Notes: a model not told the origin generated them from the sequence alone. A stretch of DNA of 64,000 nucleotides from an uncultured Flavonifractor sp. (GCA_947346365.1 CANAAV010000001.1:62001-126000), one strand, 5' to 3'; shown: positions 16,681 through 27,657, numbered from the stretch's first letter. A program made the numbers and translations.

Positions 16681-16941
16681 ATGAAACAGTTTACCTATAC
16701 CATTACCGATTCCGTGGGCATCCATGCCCGCCCTGCCGGACTGCTGGTTAAGGCCGCTAAGGCGCTGGACAGTACGATCACTATTGCCAGGGCTGACGGC
16801 AGGTCTGCCGGAGCCACCAAGCTCATGGCCCTGATGGGCCTGGGTGTGAAGCAGGGGGAGACGGTTACAGTCACTGTTGAGGGCGGAGATGAGGAGGGCA
16901 ATTTTGCCACCATGTCCAAATTTTTCTCGGAAAATTTGTAG
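16681..16941 (+). CDS. ptsH: Phosphocarrier protein HPr lacking the Ser46 site
   Basis: An 86-residue HPr-family phosphocarrier. The active-site His15 in GIHARPAG is intact, so it can take phosphate from Enzyme I. The region that in B. subtilis HPr reads NLKSIMGVMSLG is here GATKLMALMGLG: the regulatory Ser46 position is Lys47, so HPr kinase could not modify it there. AAGGAGGAG precedes the ATG. ptsI follows after 102 bases, probably in the same transcript. No Enzyme II gene is in the window. Confidence 0.9.
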   Translation: MKQFTYTITDSVGIHARPAGLLVKAAKALDSTITIARADGRSAGATKLMALMGLGVKQGETVTVTVEGGDEEGNFATMSKFFSENL

Positions 16942-17043
16942 AGACTCCGGCTTGTGAAAAAGCGGCGAAATCGGTTTTCGACAGTCCCGGAGCATCCGGC
17001 CCGGCGGGCGGACGGCTTCAATTGTATTTGGGAGGGATAGCCT

Positions 17044-18696
17044 GTGGTTGTAATGCAGGGAAGCGGCGTTTCCAAAGGTGTGGCAAAGGGCCCTGTCTAC
17101 TTCTACCAGCGCGCCGCCGCCGCGGCGGTTCGGCTGGACGCGGCCTGCTTTGAGGAGGAGAAGCGCCGGCTGGACGCGGCCTGTGAGAAGTCTGTGGAGC
17201 AACTGAACGCCTTGGCGGAAAAGGCGAGGAAAGAGGCGGGGGAGGACGCCGCCATGCTTTTTGAGACCCACGCCATGTTTGTGGAGGACGAGGACTTTAC
17301 AGACTGCATGACCGCCGCCTTGGAGAAGGGCTGCACCGCGGAACGGGCGGTGGAGGCCGCCGGAGAACAGTTTTCTGCCATGCTGGCGGGGATGGACGAC
17401 GAGTATATGCGCGCCAGGGCGGCGGATATTAAGGATGTGGCCCGGCGTATTTTGAGCAATTTGATGGGAATTGCGGAGGGCGGTATTGACTTAGATGGGC
17501 CAGTGATTTTAGCGGCGGACGACCTGGCGCCTTCCGAGACGCTCCAACTGGACAAGCGCAAGATTTTGGGCTTTATTACAAGAGGGGGCTCCGGAAACAG
17601 CCACACCGCGATTTTAGCCCGTACCATGGGTATTCCCGCCATTTGCGGCCTGGGGGACGCCCTCAAGCGGGAAATGGACGGATGCGTGGCCTATATCGAC
17701 GGCGAGACAGGCCGGGTGGCCGTCGAGCCGGATGAGAGGACTCTGGCGGCGTTTGAGGAAAAATACGAAAAACAAAGGGAAATGAAAACCCTGATGGAGA
17801 CCATGAAGGGCCAAAAGGATGTGACGCTGGACGGCCGGGAGATAATGGTTTACTGCAACATCGGCTCCCCGGAGGATGTGGCGGCGGTTCAGGCCAATGA
17901 CGGACAGGGTATCGGTCTGTTCCGCTCGGAATTCCTCTATCTGGCCTCCAGCGATTATCCCACTGAGGAAGAACAGTTCCGGGCGTACAAGCAGGTGGCC
18001 GCCGCCATGGGCGGCAGGCGGGTGGTTATCCGCACGCTGGACATCGGCGCGGACAAGCAGGTGGGCTATTTCGCGCTGCAAAAGGAGGAGAATCCGGCCC
18101 TGGGGATGCGGGCCGTGCGAATCTGCCTCAGCCGTCCGGAGGTATTCCGCACGCAGCTGCGCGCCTTGTACCGGGCCTCGGCCTATGGCAGGATAGCCAT
18201 TATGTTTCCGATGATTACCTCTGTTTGGGAGGTCAGAGAATGCAAGCAGGCCTGCCGGAAGGTGATGGCGGAGCTGGACGCCGAGGGCGTGCCCTACCGC
18301 CGGGATACGGAGATTGGCATTATGGTTGAAACGCCGGCCTGTGTATTTGTGGCGGAGGAGCTGGCGAAAGAGGTGGATTTCTTCTCGGTAGGAACCAATG
18401 ACCTGACCCAGTATACCCTGGCCTGTGACCGGCAGGCCAATGATCTGGGCAGATTTTTCGACCCCCGCCACCCGGCGGTTCTGCGAGCGGTGAAAATGGC
18501 CGCCGACGCCGCCCACCGGGCGGGCATCTGGATCGGAATCTGCGGTGAGATGGGGGCGGATTTGTCCCTGCTGGAGACTTTCCTTGCTATTGGGATTGAC
18601 GAGCTGTCGGTTTCGCCGGCGGCAGTACTTCCGCTCCGGGCGGAAATCAGGAAAACCACTGCGGGGGCGTGTACCCTGGAGCGGCTGAAGTGTTGA
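17044..18696 (+). CDS. ptsI: Phosphoenolpyruvate-protein phosphotransferase (PTS Enzyme I)
   Basis: A 550-residue Enzyme I, which moves phosphate from phosphoenolpyruvate to HPr. The phospho-histidine domain has GGSGNSHTAILART with active His187; the PEP-binding barrel has RTLDIGADKQ, NPALGMRAVR and the C-terminal signature DFFSVGTNDLTQYTLACDR, with catalytic Cys in IGICGEM. The start is GTG 17044, seven bases after GGAGGG; an ATG nine bases further in is too far from that site. It is paired with the HPr gene upstream. Confidence 0.96.
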   Translation: MVVMQGSGVSKGVAKGPVYFYQRAAAAAVRLDAACFEEEKRRLDAACEKSVEQLNALAEKARKEAGEDAAMLFETHAMFVEDEDFTDCMTAALEKGCTAERAVEAAGEQFSAMLAGMDDEYMRARAADIKDVARRILSNLMGIAEGGIDLDGPVILAADDLAPSETLQLDKRKILGFITRGGSGNSHTAILARTMGIPAICGLGDALKREMDGCVAYIDGETGRVAVEPDERTLAAFEEKYEKQREMKTLMETMKGQKDVTLDGREIMVYCNIGSPEDVAAVQANDGQGIGLFRSEFLYLASSDYPTEEEQFRAYKQVAAAMGGRRVVIRTLDIGADKQVGYFALQKEENPALGMRAVRICLSRPEVFRTQLRALYRASAYGRIAIMFPMITSVWEVRECKQACRKVMAELDAEGVPYRRDTEIGIMVETPACVFVAEELAKEVDFFSVGTNDLTQYTLACDRQANDLGRFFDPRHPAVLRAVKMAADAAHRAGIWIGICGEMGADLSLLETFLAIGIDELSVSPAAVLPLRAEIRKTTAGACTLERLKC

Positions 18697-18721
18697 GCAG
18701 AGGGCGCGGGCGAAACGCGCG

Positions 18722-18765
18722 GCAGTCCCCCGGAAGAGCGTTTACCGCTCCTCCGGGGGACTGTG
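18722..18765. terminator. Hairpin between convergent ptsI and malQ
   Basis: GCAGTCCCCCGG pairs with its complement, with a second inner stem (GAGCG/CGCTC). Only a weak T-run follows. It separates the two convergent genes. Confidence 0.6.
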
Positions 18766-18800
18766 CTTTCCGTCTGTGTTCCGGCGGGGGGCCGACCGTG

Positions 18801-20285
18801 TCAGGTTCTCCGGTAGGTCCGGGTGATGTGGCGCAGCCGTCCGGCTACGTCAGGGTTGAGCGCGGCTTGGCGCACCCGCCAGCTCCAGTTTTGGCCGCCC
18901 TGGGTGCCGGGAGCGTTCATGCGGGCGTCGGCCCCCAGGCCCAGCAGATCCTGCATCGGAGCGACTGCCAGGCGGCAGGGAGACATCCAGGCGCCGGACA
19001 CAGCCCCCCAGCCAAAGCCCTCATCCTCCCGCAGGCGCAGGTAGTCAAAGGCGTACTGCCGCTCCTCGGGAGAGGCCTCTTCAAATAGCCATTGGACAAA
19101 GGTGGGCGTATCGTGGGTGCCGGTGTAAGCGACAGCGTTGACAGGGCAGTTGTGGGGGAGGTAGGCGCTTTCGCCCACCGGGTCAAAGGCATAGACCAGG
19201 ATCTTCATGCCGGGCAGGCCGCTTTTAGCGATAAAGGCCCGGGCCGCGTCGTCTAAATCTCCTAAGTCTTCGGCAATGAGGCGAAGGCCCTCCACCTCCT
19301 GCAGGGCCTTCAGCAAAGGCATGCCGGGCCCCTTTTCCCAGTGCCCCTCCCGGGCGTCCTGGGCGCCGGCGGGAATGGACCAATAGGTGTGAAACGCGCG
19401 GAAATGGTCGATGCGCACCGTGTCGTAGAGCCGGGCCATATGGGCGCAGCGGCGCTTCCACCAGGCAAAGCCGGTCTTTTTGTGATAACGCCAGTCATAC
19501 AGGGGATTGCCCCAGTGCTGGCCGGTGGAGGAAAAGGCGTCAGGCGGGACCCCCGCCTGGGCGGAGGGGACCAGGTCCCGGTCCAGCTGAAAGAGATGGG
19601 GATCGGCCCAGACCTCGGCGCTGTCCGGGGAGACATAGATGGGCAGGTCTCCGATAATCGAAATCCCCTTTTCATTGGCGTAGGCCTTGAGGGCCGCCCA
19701 CTGGCGGAAAAAGAGGAATTGCAGGAAGACGTAATAATCCACTTCCTCCGCCAGCTGCTCCCGCAGCTGCGAGAGAGCCTGGGGTTCCCGCTTGCGGACA
19801 GGGCCGGGCCAGTCCTTCAGCTCCGCTCCGCCGAAATGGGCCCGCAGGGCGAGAAACAGGGCAAAATCGGGCAGCCAATCCCGCTCTTGTTCCAAAAATG
19901 CCTCCAGCTCTTTGGAATAGGTATTCTTCCCCCGCTCCCACGCCTTTCGCAGCAGGGCGGGGCGGGTGGCGTGGAGCCAGGCGTAGTCAACCCGGTCAGG
20001 AGAGCCGGGATAGCGGGCCTGTTCCAGCTCTTCAACGGTGAGCAGGCCGTCCTGCGCCAATTGTTCCGGGTCCAAAAACAGGGGGTTGCCGGCGAAAGAG
20101 GAAGGGGACATATAAGGGGACTCCCCGCCGCCTGGGGGAACCAGGGGGAGAATCTGCCAATAACGCTGCCCAGCCTGGGCGAGAAAGTCGATGAACTGCC
20201 GGGCGCTTTTGCCCATTGTGCCCCCGCCATAAGCGCCCGGCAGGGCGGAGACAGGGAGCAGGATGCCACTGGAACGGCCCTCCAT
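18801..20285 (-). CDS. malQ: 4-alpha-glucanotransferase (amylomaltase)
   Basis: A 494-residue GH77 enzyme that transfers alpha-1,4-glucan segments and releases glucose, used for maltodextrin or glycogen turnover in the cytoplasm. Family blocks: RSSGILLPVSALPGAYGGGT at the N-terminus, GNPLFLDPEQL, GDLPIYVSPDSAEVWA, the nucleophile region YDTVRIDHFRAF, LIAEDLGDL with the acid/base Glu, and YTGTHDTPT. ATG 20285 follows GGAGGT; a longer frame to 20336 has no such site. No maltose importer or phosphorylase is next to it. Confidence 0.95.
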   Translation of the reverse strand: MEGRSSGILLPVSALPGAYGGGTMGKSARQFIDFLAQAGQRYWQILPLVPPGGGESPYMSPSSFAGNPLFLDPEQLAQDGLLTVEELEQARYPGSPDRVDYAWLHATRPALLRKAWERGKNTYSKELEAFLEQERDWLPDFALFLALRAHFGGAELKDWPGPVRKREPQALSQLREQLAEEVDYYVFLQFLFFRQWAALKAYANEKGISIIGDLPIYVSPDSAEVWADPHLFQLDRDLVPSAQAGVPPDAFSSTGQHWGNPLYDWRYHKKTGFAWWKRRCAHMARLYDTVRIDHFRAFHTYWSIPAGAQDAREGHWEKGPGMPLLKALQEVEGLRLIAEDLGDLDDAARAFIAKSGLPGMKILVYAFDPVGESAYLPHNCPVNAVAYTGTHDTPTFVQWLFEEASPEERQYAFDYLRLREDEGFGWGAVSGAWMSPCRLAVAPMQDLLGLGADARMNAPGTQGGQNWSWRVRQAALNPDVAGRLRHITRTYRRT

Positions 20286-20418
20286 AGTGATTACCTCCGA
20301 TTGACGAAACGTAAAGAGTTGTGCGCGCAGGGGCAAAAGAGCGTCCGGGCGGTCCTTTGCCGCCTTTTACAAGTGGGACACGGGTACTGGTGCAGGGTGG
20401 GGGAAGGTCTATCAGCGC

Positions 20419-20817
20419 TCAGTGAAAAGTGGGGGGAGGGGCGGCCGCATCCCGTTCAAAGCCCAGGTAGCGGGTGCCCTGGAAGGTGAGCGTTCCCTGA
20501 TCCCCCTCCGCCAGAAGGCCGTACTCCTGCCCGGAAAGGCTCAGTTCCATGCGGTCTCCGCTCTCCACCTCAAAGGTGGCGTAATAGCGGGTGCTGGTGT
20601 GGTGATGCATGGAACTGCCGCTGTGGTGGCGGCTTATGTTGGTGCGCTTGGCGGCAATCCTGGCCCAGACGGTCAAGACCGGGGAGCGGTTGTTGCGGCG
20701 CCACTGCCCGACATTGTGGACCAGAGTGACGATAAACAGGACGAAGATGAGCAGGAACACTGCCGTAAACAGGATGGGAAACAGGGAGGACATCACTCCA
20801 AAACCCATAGGCATCAT
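20419..20817 (-). CDS. DUF2500 family membrane protein
   Basis: A 132-residue protein with one N-terminal membrane helix (about 12-34, rich in Phe/Leu/Ile) and a soluble C-terminal domain of about 95 residues with the DUF2500 pattern (VLTVWARIAAKRTNISRHH, TRYYATFEVESGDRMEL, EYGLLAEGDQGTLTFQGTRYLGFER). A His-rich piece (about 64-73) sits in the loop. The function of the family is unknown. The first ATG at 20817 follows GGAAAGGAG. Confidence 0.85.
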   Translation of the reverse strand: MMPMGFGVMSSLFPILFTAVFLLIFVLFIVTLVHNVGQWRRNNRSPVLTVWARIAAKRTNISRHHSGSSMHHHTSTRYYATFEVESGDRMELSLSGQEYGLLAEGDQGTLTFQGTRYLGFERDAAAPPPTFH

Positions 20818-20914
20818 AGAAAAACTCCTTTCCTCCGAAACAGCCGGAAAACGATCTGAGGTAAAGCCATTGTATCACAGGCTGCCCGGCGGCGCAAGAG
20901 AAACGGAGCGCAGG

Positions 20915-22621
20915 TCAATACCGGTTAAAGCAGGCGAAAATCTCTTGCACGCGCGGCAGGGCCAGCCCGGCGGGGACAGACCCGCCGCCGCAGACGCCGC
21001 CAAGCCCTTTTTCCTCCAGGACCTTTTGCAGCGCCGCCGCCACGCCGCTGACCGGACGGCCCGCTAAATTTTCCCGCGCGTAGCGCACCATATAGGCCAA
21101 GGCCTGGGTCTGTCCCGGGTCCACCAGCTGTTCCACATAGCGCAGGTCCAGCTCCCGGTCTCCCACGGAGAAGGCGGTCTTTCCAAGCCGCTTGATTTTC
21201 AGCCGCTCCTGCACATAGCCGTCCCCGCGGTAATTCTTGCGGGTCTGGCTAGAGCTGGAAAGATCAATCACCCGTGCCCCGGCGGGCAGGTGGAAGCCGG
21301 GAGCGGACAGGGCAGGGGCCGGACGTCCCTCCAGCGCGGCCTTGGCGCGGGCGGTGATATCCCTGGCGTGATAGGCGTCCATCTGCACCACCTGGCCGGC
21401 GGTGTGAAAATAGGCGCCGCAGCTGCCCACCACCAGGATCAGGGACACGCCCGCCTTCCGCCACAAATCCAGCGCCCGCTCCAGAAAGGGGGTGATGGGC
21501 TCCTGTTCCCTGGCGATGACGGCCTGCATCAGCTCGTCCCGGACCATAAAATTGGTGGCGGAAGTGTCTTCATCCATCAGCAGCAGCCTGCTGCCCGCCT
21601 CCAGGGCCTCGGCAATGTTGGCCGCCTGGGAGGTGCTGCCGCTGGCGTCTAGGGTGGAAAAACGGGTGGTGTCCCGGCCGCTGGGCAGATGGTTGATAAA
21701 AAGGGAGACGTCCGTGCCGGTGACCTTCCGGCCGTCCTCCGCCCGGATTTTCACGGCGGTGCGGTCGGTGAGGACATATTCCCGGCCATCCCCGGCGATG
21801 TGTTCGTAGACGCCCCGCTCCAGGGCCTTGAGCAGGGTGGACTTGCCGTGATACCCGCCGCCGGCAATCAGAGTGACGCCCCGCTTGACACCCATGCCCC
21901 GGAGGGGGCCCCGGTGGGGCAGCTGCAGCGTCACTGCCATGGAATCTGGAGAGCGGAAGGGAACGGCGTCTTTCATAGGCCGGTCGGAGGCGCCGCTCGC
22001 CCGCGGCAGGATGGAGCCGTCCGCTACGAAAGCGGCCAAATCCAGCCGGGCGAGCTCCCGGCGGATAAACTGCTGGTCCTCCGCCAGGGCGGCAGTCTGC
22101 ATGACCTCCTCTTTGGGGGCGTTTGTATAGAGCAGGCCCTGCTCTACGCAGACGGGGATAAAGTCGAACAGGATTTTCTCCAGCTCGCGGGCGTTAATGG
22201 TCCGGCCGTTGGCGGGAAAGCCCACTTCGAAGCGGACGGTGACCGCGCCGGCGCAGATTTGGCAGTCTGTCCGCTGCAATACCTCCTGGCCGGGGCGGGT
22301 GACGGAGAGGACGCCGCTTTTTCCGGAACCCCTGGCCTGGCGGGAGAAGCGGTCCGCTTGGCGGCCGAAGCGCCGGAGCAGATAGTCCTCTAGAGCCGTC
22401 CGGTTTTCGGGGGAGCGCCAGCATACGGCGGGAAAGCCGGCCGCGTGAGCTTCCACAGTAACGCTGAGTTGAGAAGGGGCGGCAAAGGGATCGCCCTGGA
22501 CGTGTTCAATATTCAAGCTGTATGTGCCAAAAGACCAGCGGCCCGCCAGGGATTTATAGGCGGGATAGCTTCGGCGGTCGATGGCGCGCAGGTCGGCGCG
22601 CAGCTGTTCCGATGATTGCAT
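20915..22621 (-). CDS. ABC-class ATPase (PF09818 family)
   Basis: A 568-residue cytoplasmic protein of the stand-alone 'ABC_ATPase' family, not a transporter subunit. The ATPase core is in the middle: Walker A is GGGYHGKST (about residues 255-263), a signature-like DASGSTSQAANIAEALE follows, and Walker B is LLLMDEDTSATNFM. No membrane partner is near and no membrane helix is seen. The N-terminal 240 residues and the C-terminal tail belong to the family but have no known role. ATG 22621 follows GGAGGT. Members of this family are widely conserved but functionally uncharacterised. Confidence 0.88.
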   Translation of the reverse strand: MQSSEQLRADLRAIDRRSYPAYKSLAGRWSFGTYSLNIEHVQGDPFAAPSQLSVTVEAHAAGFPAVCWRSPENRTALEDYLLRRFGRQADRFSRQARGSGKSGVLSVTRPGQEVLQRTDCQICAGAVTVRFEVGFPANGRTINARELEKILFDFIPVCVEQGLLYTNAPKEEVMQTAALAEDQQFIRRELARLDLAAFVADGSILPRASGASDRPMKDAVPFRSPDSMAVTLQLPHRGPLRGMGVKRGVTLIAGGGYHGKSTLLKALERGVYEHIAGDGREYVLTDRTAVKIRAEDGRKVTGTDVSLFINHLPSGRDTTRFSTLDASGSTSQAANIAEALEAGSRLLLMDEDTSATNFMVRDELMQAVIAREQEPITPFLERALDLWRKAGVSLILVVGSCGAYFHTAGQVVQMDAYHARDITARAKAALEGRPAPALSAPGFHLPAGARVIDLSSSSQTRKNYRGDGYVQERLKIKRLGKTAFSVGDRELDLRYVEQLVDPGQTQALAYMVRYARENLAGRPVSGVAAALQKVLEEKGLGGVCGGGSVPAGLALPRVQEIFACFNRY

Positions 22622-22895
22622 GTGGAACCTCCGTTTTGTATTTGATGGGTAATAAAATATTTTACCTCTTCAGAGGGCGGCTGTACAGTGTTGGGAGGGC
22701 GAAATGAAAAAATATTTATAGGCGGTGGGGGGAGACAGGCCCGGCCGGAAACGCTGTTGCCTGCCGCCGCCGCTGTGGGACAACAGGCTGATGGTTGGAT
22801 GGACGGACACACTGCATGTCCCTGTTGAATACGCTGCAATTTATCCGGAAACACTCTGCAGAATTCCGTTAATTTTGCAATTTTATAATTTTGAC
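22622..22895. other. Intergenic region upstream of gdhA and ABC-class ATPase
   Basis: This gap lies between divergent genes and is locally AT-rich at both ends. Apart from the gdhA promoter that follows it, no gene, riboswitch or repeat was recognised. Confidence 0.4.
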
Positions 22896-22924
22896 TTGCA
22901 TTTTGCGGATGGGGGTATTATAAT
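22896..22924 (+). promoter_or_regulatory. Promoter of gdhA
   Basis: TTGCAT and a perfect TATAAT are 17 bases apart; a TTGACT overlaps the -35 area but would give a 22-base spacer. The leader to gdhA is about 115 bases. Confidence 0.6.
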
Positions 22925-22949
22925 AGGTGCGTAGCCAGCAGGGCGGTGA

Positions 22950-24398
<1,449 letters not shown>

Positions 24399-24440
24399 GC
24401 TGTCTGCGGAAGGCGTCTGTCAGCGCAACGAAAGGAAGTA

Positions 24441-24486
24441 AGCGCCCGGACGGGTTCGAATTTCGGACCGTCCGGGTGCTTTTTGC
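24441..24486 (+). terminator. Rho-independent terminator after gdhA
   Basis: AGCGCCCGGACGG pairs with CCGTCCGGGTGCT (one G-T pair), followed by T5. The loop contains a GGTTCGAATTTC stretch that resembles a tRNA T-loop by chance. Confidence 0.85.
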
Positions 24487-24572
24487 ACATAAGGCTCAGA
24501 TATATGATATACTAATAAATTATCATTACCAGCCGGGGGAGGCTGAATCCACTGGAAAAGGGGATGCCCCAC

Positions 24573-26156
24573 ATGATCCGCATACAAAATCTCTCCCTTC
24601 CGCTGGACGGGGACATGGCGCAGCTGAGGAAGAAAGCCGCCCGCATCTTGGGCATTCGGCCGGAAGAGATTGAAGAAATTTCCATGGCCCGGCAGTCTAT
24701 CGACGCCCGGAAAAAAAGCGAGATTTGCTACCGCTGTGCCGTCTATGTGAGCGCTCCCCGGGAGGCTGGATTGGTCCGCCGCGCGGGCAGTCCCAATGTA
24801 ACCTTGTTTCAGCCCCAGCCCTATGTGTTCCCCCCGGTGCGCCGGATCTCCACGCTGCCTCCGGTGGTGGTGGGCATGGGCCCGGCAGGACTCTTTGCGG
24901 CGCTGTTTCTGGCCCGGAGCGGCCTTGCGCCCATTCTTCTGGAGCGGGGGCGTCCGGTAGAGGAGCGCAGCGGAGATGTGGCGCGCTTTTGGCGCACAGG
25001 AGTTTTGGATTGCGCGTCCAACGTCCAGTTTGGCGAGGGGGGCGCGGGAACCTTTTCCGACGGAAAGCTGACCACCGGCACCCATGATCCCCGCATTGCC
25101 GCAGTGCTTTCGACTTTGGCCGGGGCCGGAGCTCCGGTGGACATCCTGTGGCGGCAAAAACCCCATATCGGCACCGATGTCCTGCGCCAGGTGGTGCGCA
25201 ATCTCCGGGAGGAACTGCTGCGCCTGGGGTGCGAGGTGCGCTTTGGGCACAAGCTGACGGGGCTGGAGCTGCAAAACGGCAGGCTGAAAGCCCTGCGGGC
25301 CGAGGGGCCCCAGGGAAGCTATTCCATGTCCTGCGACGCGCTGGTGCTGGCGCCGGGGCACTCGGCCCGGGATACCTTTGAGATGCTGCTGGAGGCGGGA
25401 GTGCCTATGCAGAGCAAGGCCTTTGCCATCGGCGTGCGCATTGAGCACCTTCAGCGGGCCGTGTCCCAGGCGCAGTTTGGGCAAGCCTGGGAGAAGCTCC
25501 CCGCCGCGGACTACAAGCTGGCGTGCCATCTGCCCAATGGGCGCAGCGCTTTTACCTTCTGCGTCTGTCCCGGCGGACAGGTGGTAGCGGCGGCTTCGGA
25601 AGCTGGGGGCGTCGTGACCAACGGCATGAGCTGCCGGGCCAGGGATGGGGAGAATATCAACGGCGGATTTTTGGTGGGGGTGGGTCCCGCGGACTTTGGG
25701 TCGGACCATCCTCTGGCGGGGGCGGCGTTTCAGCGGCGCTGGGAAGCGGCCGCTTGGGCCTTGGGGGGCGGGGGCTTCCGGGCTCCGGTTCAGAGTGTGA
25801 AGGATTTCCTGGCGGGCCGGAACTCCAGGGAGCTGGGGGCGGTGCGGCCCACCTACCGCCCCGGCGTTACGCCGTCGAACCTGGAAGGGTGTCTGCCCGG
25901 CTATGTAACGGAGACTCTGAGAGCAGCTTTGCCGCTTTTTGACCGGAAACTCCGGGGCTTTGCCGCGCCGGAAGGGGTGCTGACAGGGGTAGAGACCCGC
26001 TCCTCCTCCCCGGTGCGCCTGCTGCGGGGGGAGGATTTCCAGTCCCCGGTCCGGGGGCTGTATCCCTGCGGCGAGGGGGCCGGTTACGCAGGGGGCATCA
26101 CCAGCGCCGCCGTGGACGGCATCCGCGTGGCGGAGGCGGTGGCGGCGCAGGAGTAA
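24573..26156 (+). CDS. Uncharacterised FAD-dependent dehydrogenase (COG2509 type)
   Basis: A 527-residue flavoprotein. A small N-terminal domain of about 95 residues (IRIQNLSLPLDGD, DARKKSEICYRCAVYV) precedes the FAD fold PPVVVGMGPAGLFAALFLA; further blocks are NVQFGEGGAGTFSDGKLTTG, LVLAPGHSARDTFEML and the C-terminal GLYPCGEGAGYAGGITSAAVDGI. This order is that of COG2509 proteins, which are conserved in Clostridia and Bacteroides but of unknown substrate. I prefer ATG 24573 (spacing of 9 to GGGG) over 24564, which overlaps the site. It is monocistronic. Confidence 0.88.
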   Translation: MIRIQNLSLPLDGDMAQLRKKAARILGIRPEEIEEISMARQSIDARKKSEICYRCAVYVSAPREAGLVRRAGSPNVTLFQPQPYVFPPVRRISTLPPVVVGMGPAGLFAALFLARSGLAPILLERGRPVEERSGDVARFWRTGVLDCASNVQFGEGGAGTFSDGKLTTGTHDPRIAAVLSTLAGAGAPVDILWRQKPHIGTDVLRQVVRNLREELLRLGCEVRFGHKLTGLELQNGRLKALRAEGPQGSYSMSCDALVLAPGHSARDTFEMLLEAGVPMQSKAFAIGVRIEHLQRAVSQAQFGQAWEKLPAADYKLACHLPNGRSAFTFCVCPGGQVVAAASEAGGVVTNGMSCRARDGENINGGFLVGVGPADFGSDHPLAGAAFQRRWEAAAWALGGGGFRAPVQSVKDFLAGRNSRELGAVRPTYRPGVTPSNLEGCLPGYVTETLRAALPLFDRKLRGFAAPEGVLTGVETRSSSPVRLLRGEDFQSPVRGLYPCGEGAGYAGGITSAAVDGIRVAEAVAAQE

Positions 26157-26164
26157 GGACGAAA

Positions 26165-26196
26165 GCGGGGCGGACAGCTGATGCTGTCCGCCCCGC
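26165..26196. terminator. Perfect GC hairpin between convergent genes
   Basis: GCGGGGCGGACAGC and its exact complement (14 bp) flank a 4-base loop. A short T-run follows on the minus strand (after purA), not on the plus strand. Confidence 0.65.
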
Positions 26197-26213
26197 CGGG
26201 CTGTGACCGGACA

Positions 26214-27491
26214 TTATGCGCGCCGGGCAATCTCATGGCGTTTGGGTCCGGTGGAGACCATCTTGATAGGGCAGCCGATGTGCGCCTCAATGAAATCCAC
26301 ATAGTCCCTTGCCGCCTGTGGAAGGGCGCTGTAGCTGGTGATCCCCCGGATGTCACATTTCCAGCCGGGGAAGGTGGCGTAAACGGGTTTAGCCCGCTCC
26401 AGCAGCGCGGGAACGGGGAAGAGGCCGGTAACCTGACCGTCAATCTCGTAGCCGGTGCACACCTTGATCTCGTCCAGATAGCCCAGGCAGTCGATGGCGG
26501 TGAGGACCACTTCAGTGGCCCCCTGGACCATGCAGCCGTATTGGGTGGCCACCGCGTCGAACCAGCCTACCCGGCGGGGACGGCCGGTGGTGGCGCCGTA
26601 TTCTCCGGCGTCGCCGCCCCGGCGGCGGAGCTCCTCGGCCTCGGCGCCGGAGAGCTCGGACACAAAGGCTCCCGCCCCTACTGCGGAGGAATACGCTTTA
26701 GAGACGCAGATTACGTCGGTCAGGGCCGTGGGAGGGACGCCGCCGCCCACCGTTCCGAAGCCGGCCAGGGTGTGGGAGGAGGTGGTAAAGGGGCAAATGC
26801 CCAGAGAGGGGTCCTTCATAGAGCCTAACTGGCCCTCCAGCAGAATGCGTTTGTCCTGGGCCGCGGCCTGGTGGACGAAGGCCACCGCATCTCCTACATA
26901 GGGTTCCAGAGCGGCGCGGCAGTCCAAAAGCTGTTTCAGCAGAGTCTTGGGCTCCAGCAGAGGCCTGTGGTAGAGATGCTCCATAAGCACATTTTTCAGT
27001 ACGCAGATGTGCTCCAACTGTTCCTGCAGCCGCTTTTCGTCCCATAGATCCGCCACCTGAATGCCGATTTTGGCATATTTGTCAGAGTAGAAGGGGGCGA
27101 TGCCCGAGTGCGTGGAGCCAAAAGCGGCGCCGGCCAGACGCTCCTCCTCATAGGTATCCAGCAGTATGTGGTAGGGCATGAGAAGCTGTGCCCGCTGGTC
27201 CACAATGATCTTGGGGGCGGGCACGCCGCCGTCGGTGAGGCTTTTGACCTCCGCGGTAAATTTGGACACGTCCAGCGCGACGCCGTTGCCGATGACATTA
27301 GTGATGTGGGGATAGAACACGCCGGAGGGGAGCTGATGCAGGGCGAACTTGCCATAATCACAGATGATGGTGTGGCCTGCGTTGGCCCCGCCCTGAAAAC
27401 GGACCACCACGTCGGATTTTTCCGCCAGCAGGTCGGTGATTTTACCCTTGCCCTCATCGCCCCAGTTTGCGCCTACGATTGCTTTGACCAT
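26214..27491 (-). CDS. purA: Adenylosuccinate synthetase
   Basis: A 425-residue PurA that joins IMP and aspartate using GTP, the first committed step to AMP. The N-terminal IVGANWGDEGKGKITDLLA with GDEGKGK phosphate loop and the GANAGHT block are intact; later signatures are GSTHSGIAPFYSDKYAKIGIQ, ATTGRPRRVGWFDAV and the C-terminal GCPIKMVSTGPKRHE. ATG 27491 follows CAGGAGGA. The same frame stays open far upstream over the zinc-transporter promoter, but that part is not coding. It is divergent from the metal ABC operon; the two promoters lie about 50 bases apart. Confidence 0.97.
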   Translation of the reverse strand: MVKAIVGANWGDEGKGKITDLLAEKSDVVVRFQGGANAGHTIICDYGKFALHQLPSGVFYPHITNVIGNGVALDVSKFTAEVKSLTDGGVPAPKIIVDQRAQLLMPYHILLDTYEEERLAGAAFGSTHSGIAPFYSDKYAKIGIQVADLWDEKRLQEQLEHICVLKNVLMEHLYHRPLLEPKTLLKQLLDCRAALEPYVGDAVAFVHQAAAQDKRILLEGQLGSMKDPSLGICPFTTSSHTLAGFGTVGGGVPPTALTDVICVSKAYSSAVGAGAFVSELSGAEAEELRRRGGDAGEYGATTGRPRRVGWFDAVATQYGCMVQGATEVVLTAIDCLGYLDEIKVCTGYEIDGQVTGLFPVPALLERAKPVYATFPGWKCDIRGITSYSALPQAARDYVDFIEAHIGCPIKMVSTGPKRHEIARRA

Positions 27492-27576
27492 GTTGTTCCT
27501 CCTGACGCGGGGATTCGCGCATTGGCCTTTTCCCGCGTGCCTGCGCCGGCGGAAGGCGGAGCGCCGGTGCAGCTTT

Positions 27577-27605
27577 ATTATAATCCGATGAAAACCGGGC
27601 TGCAA
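27577..27605 (-). promoter_or_regulatory. Promoter of purA
   Basis: On the minus strand TTGCAG and a perfect TATAAT are 17 bases apart, about 85 bases upstream of purA. Confidence 0.75.
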
Positions 27606-27657
27606 GAAAATTGACCGGATTTTTTTCATAAAATCCCAGCGGAAAGAGAAGGAACAT

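Noticed and set aside
24441..24486. tRNA-like T-loop sequence
   Set aside because: GGTTCGAATTTC lies in the loop of the gdhA terminator; there is no acceptor, D-arm or anticodon arm around it.
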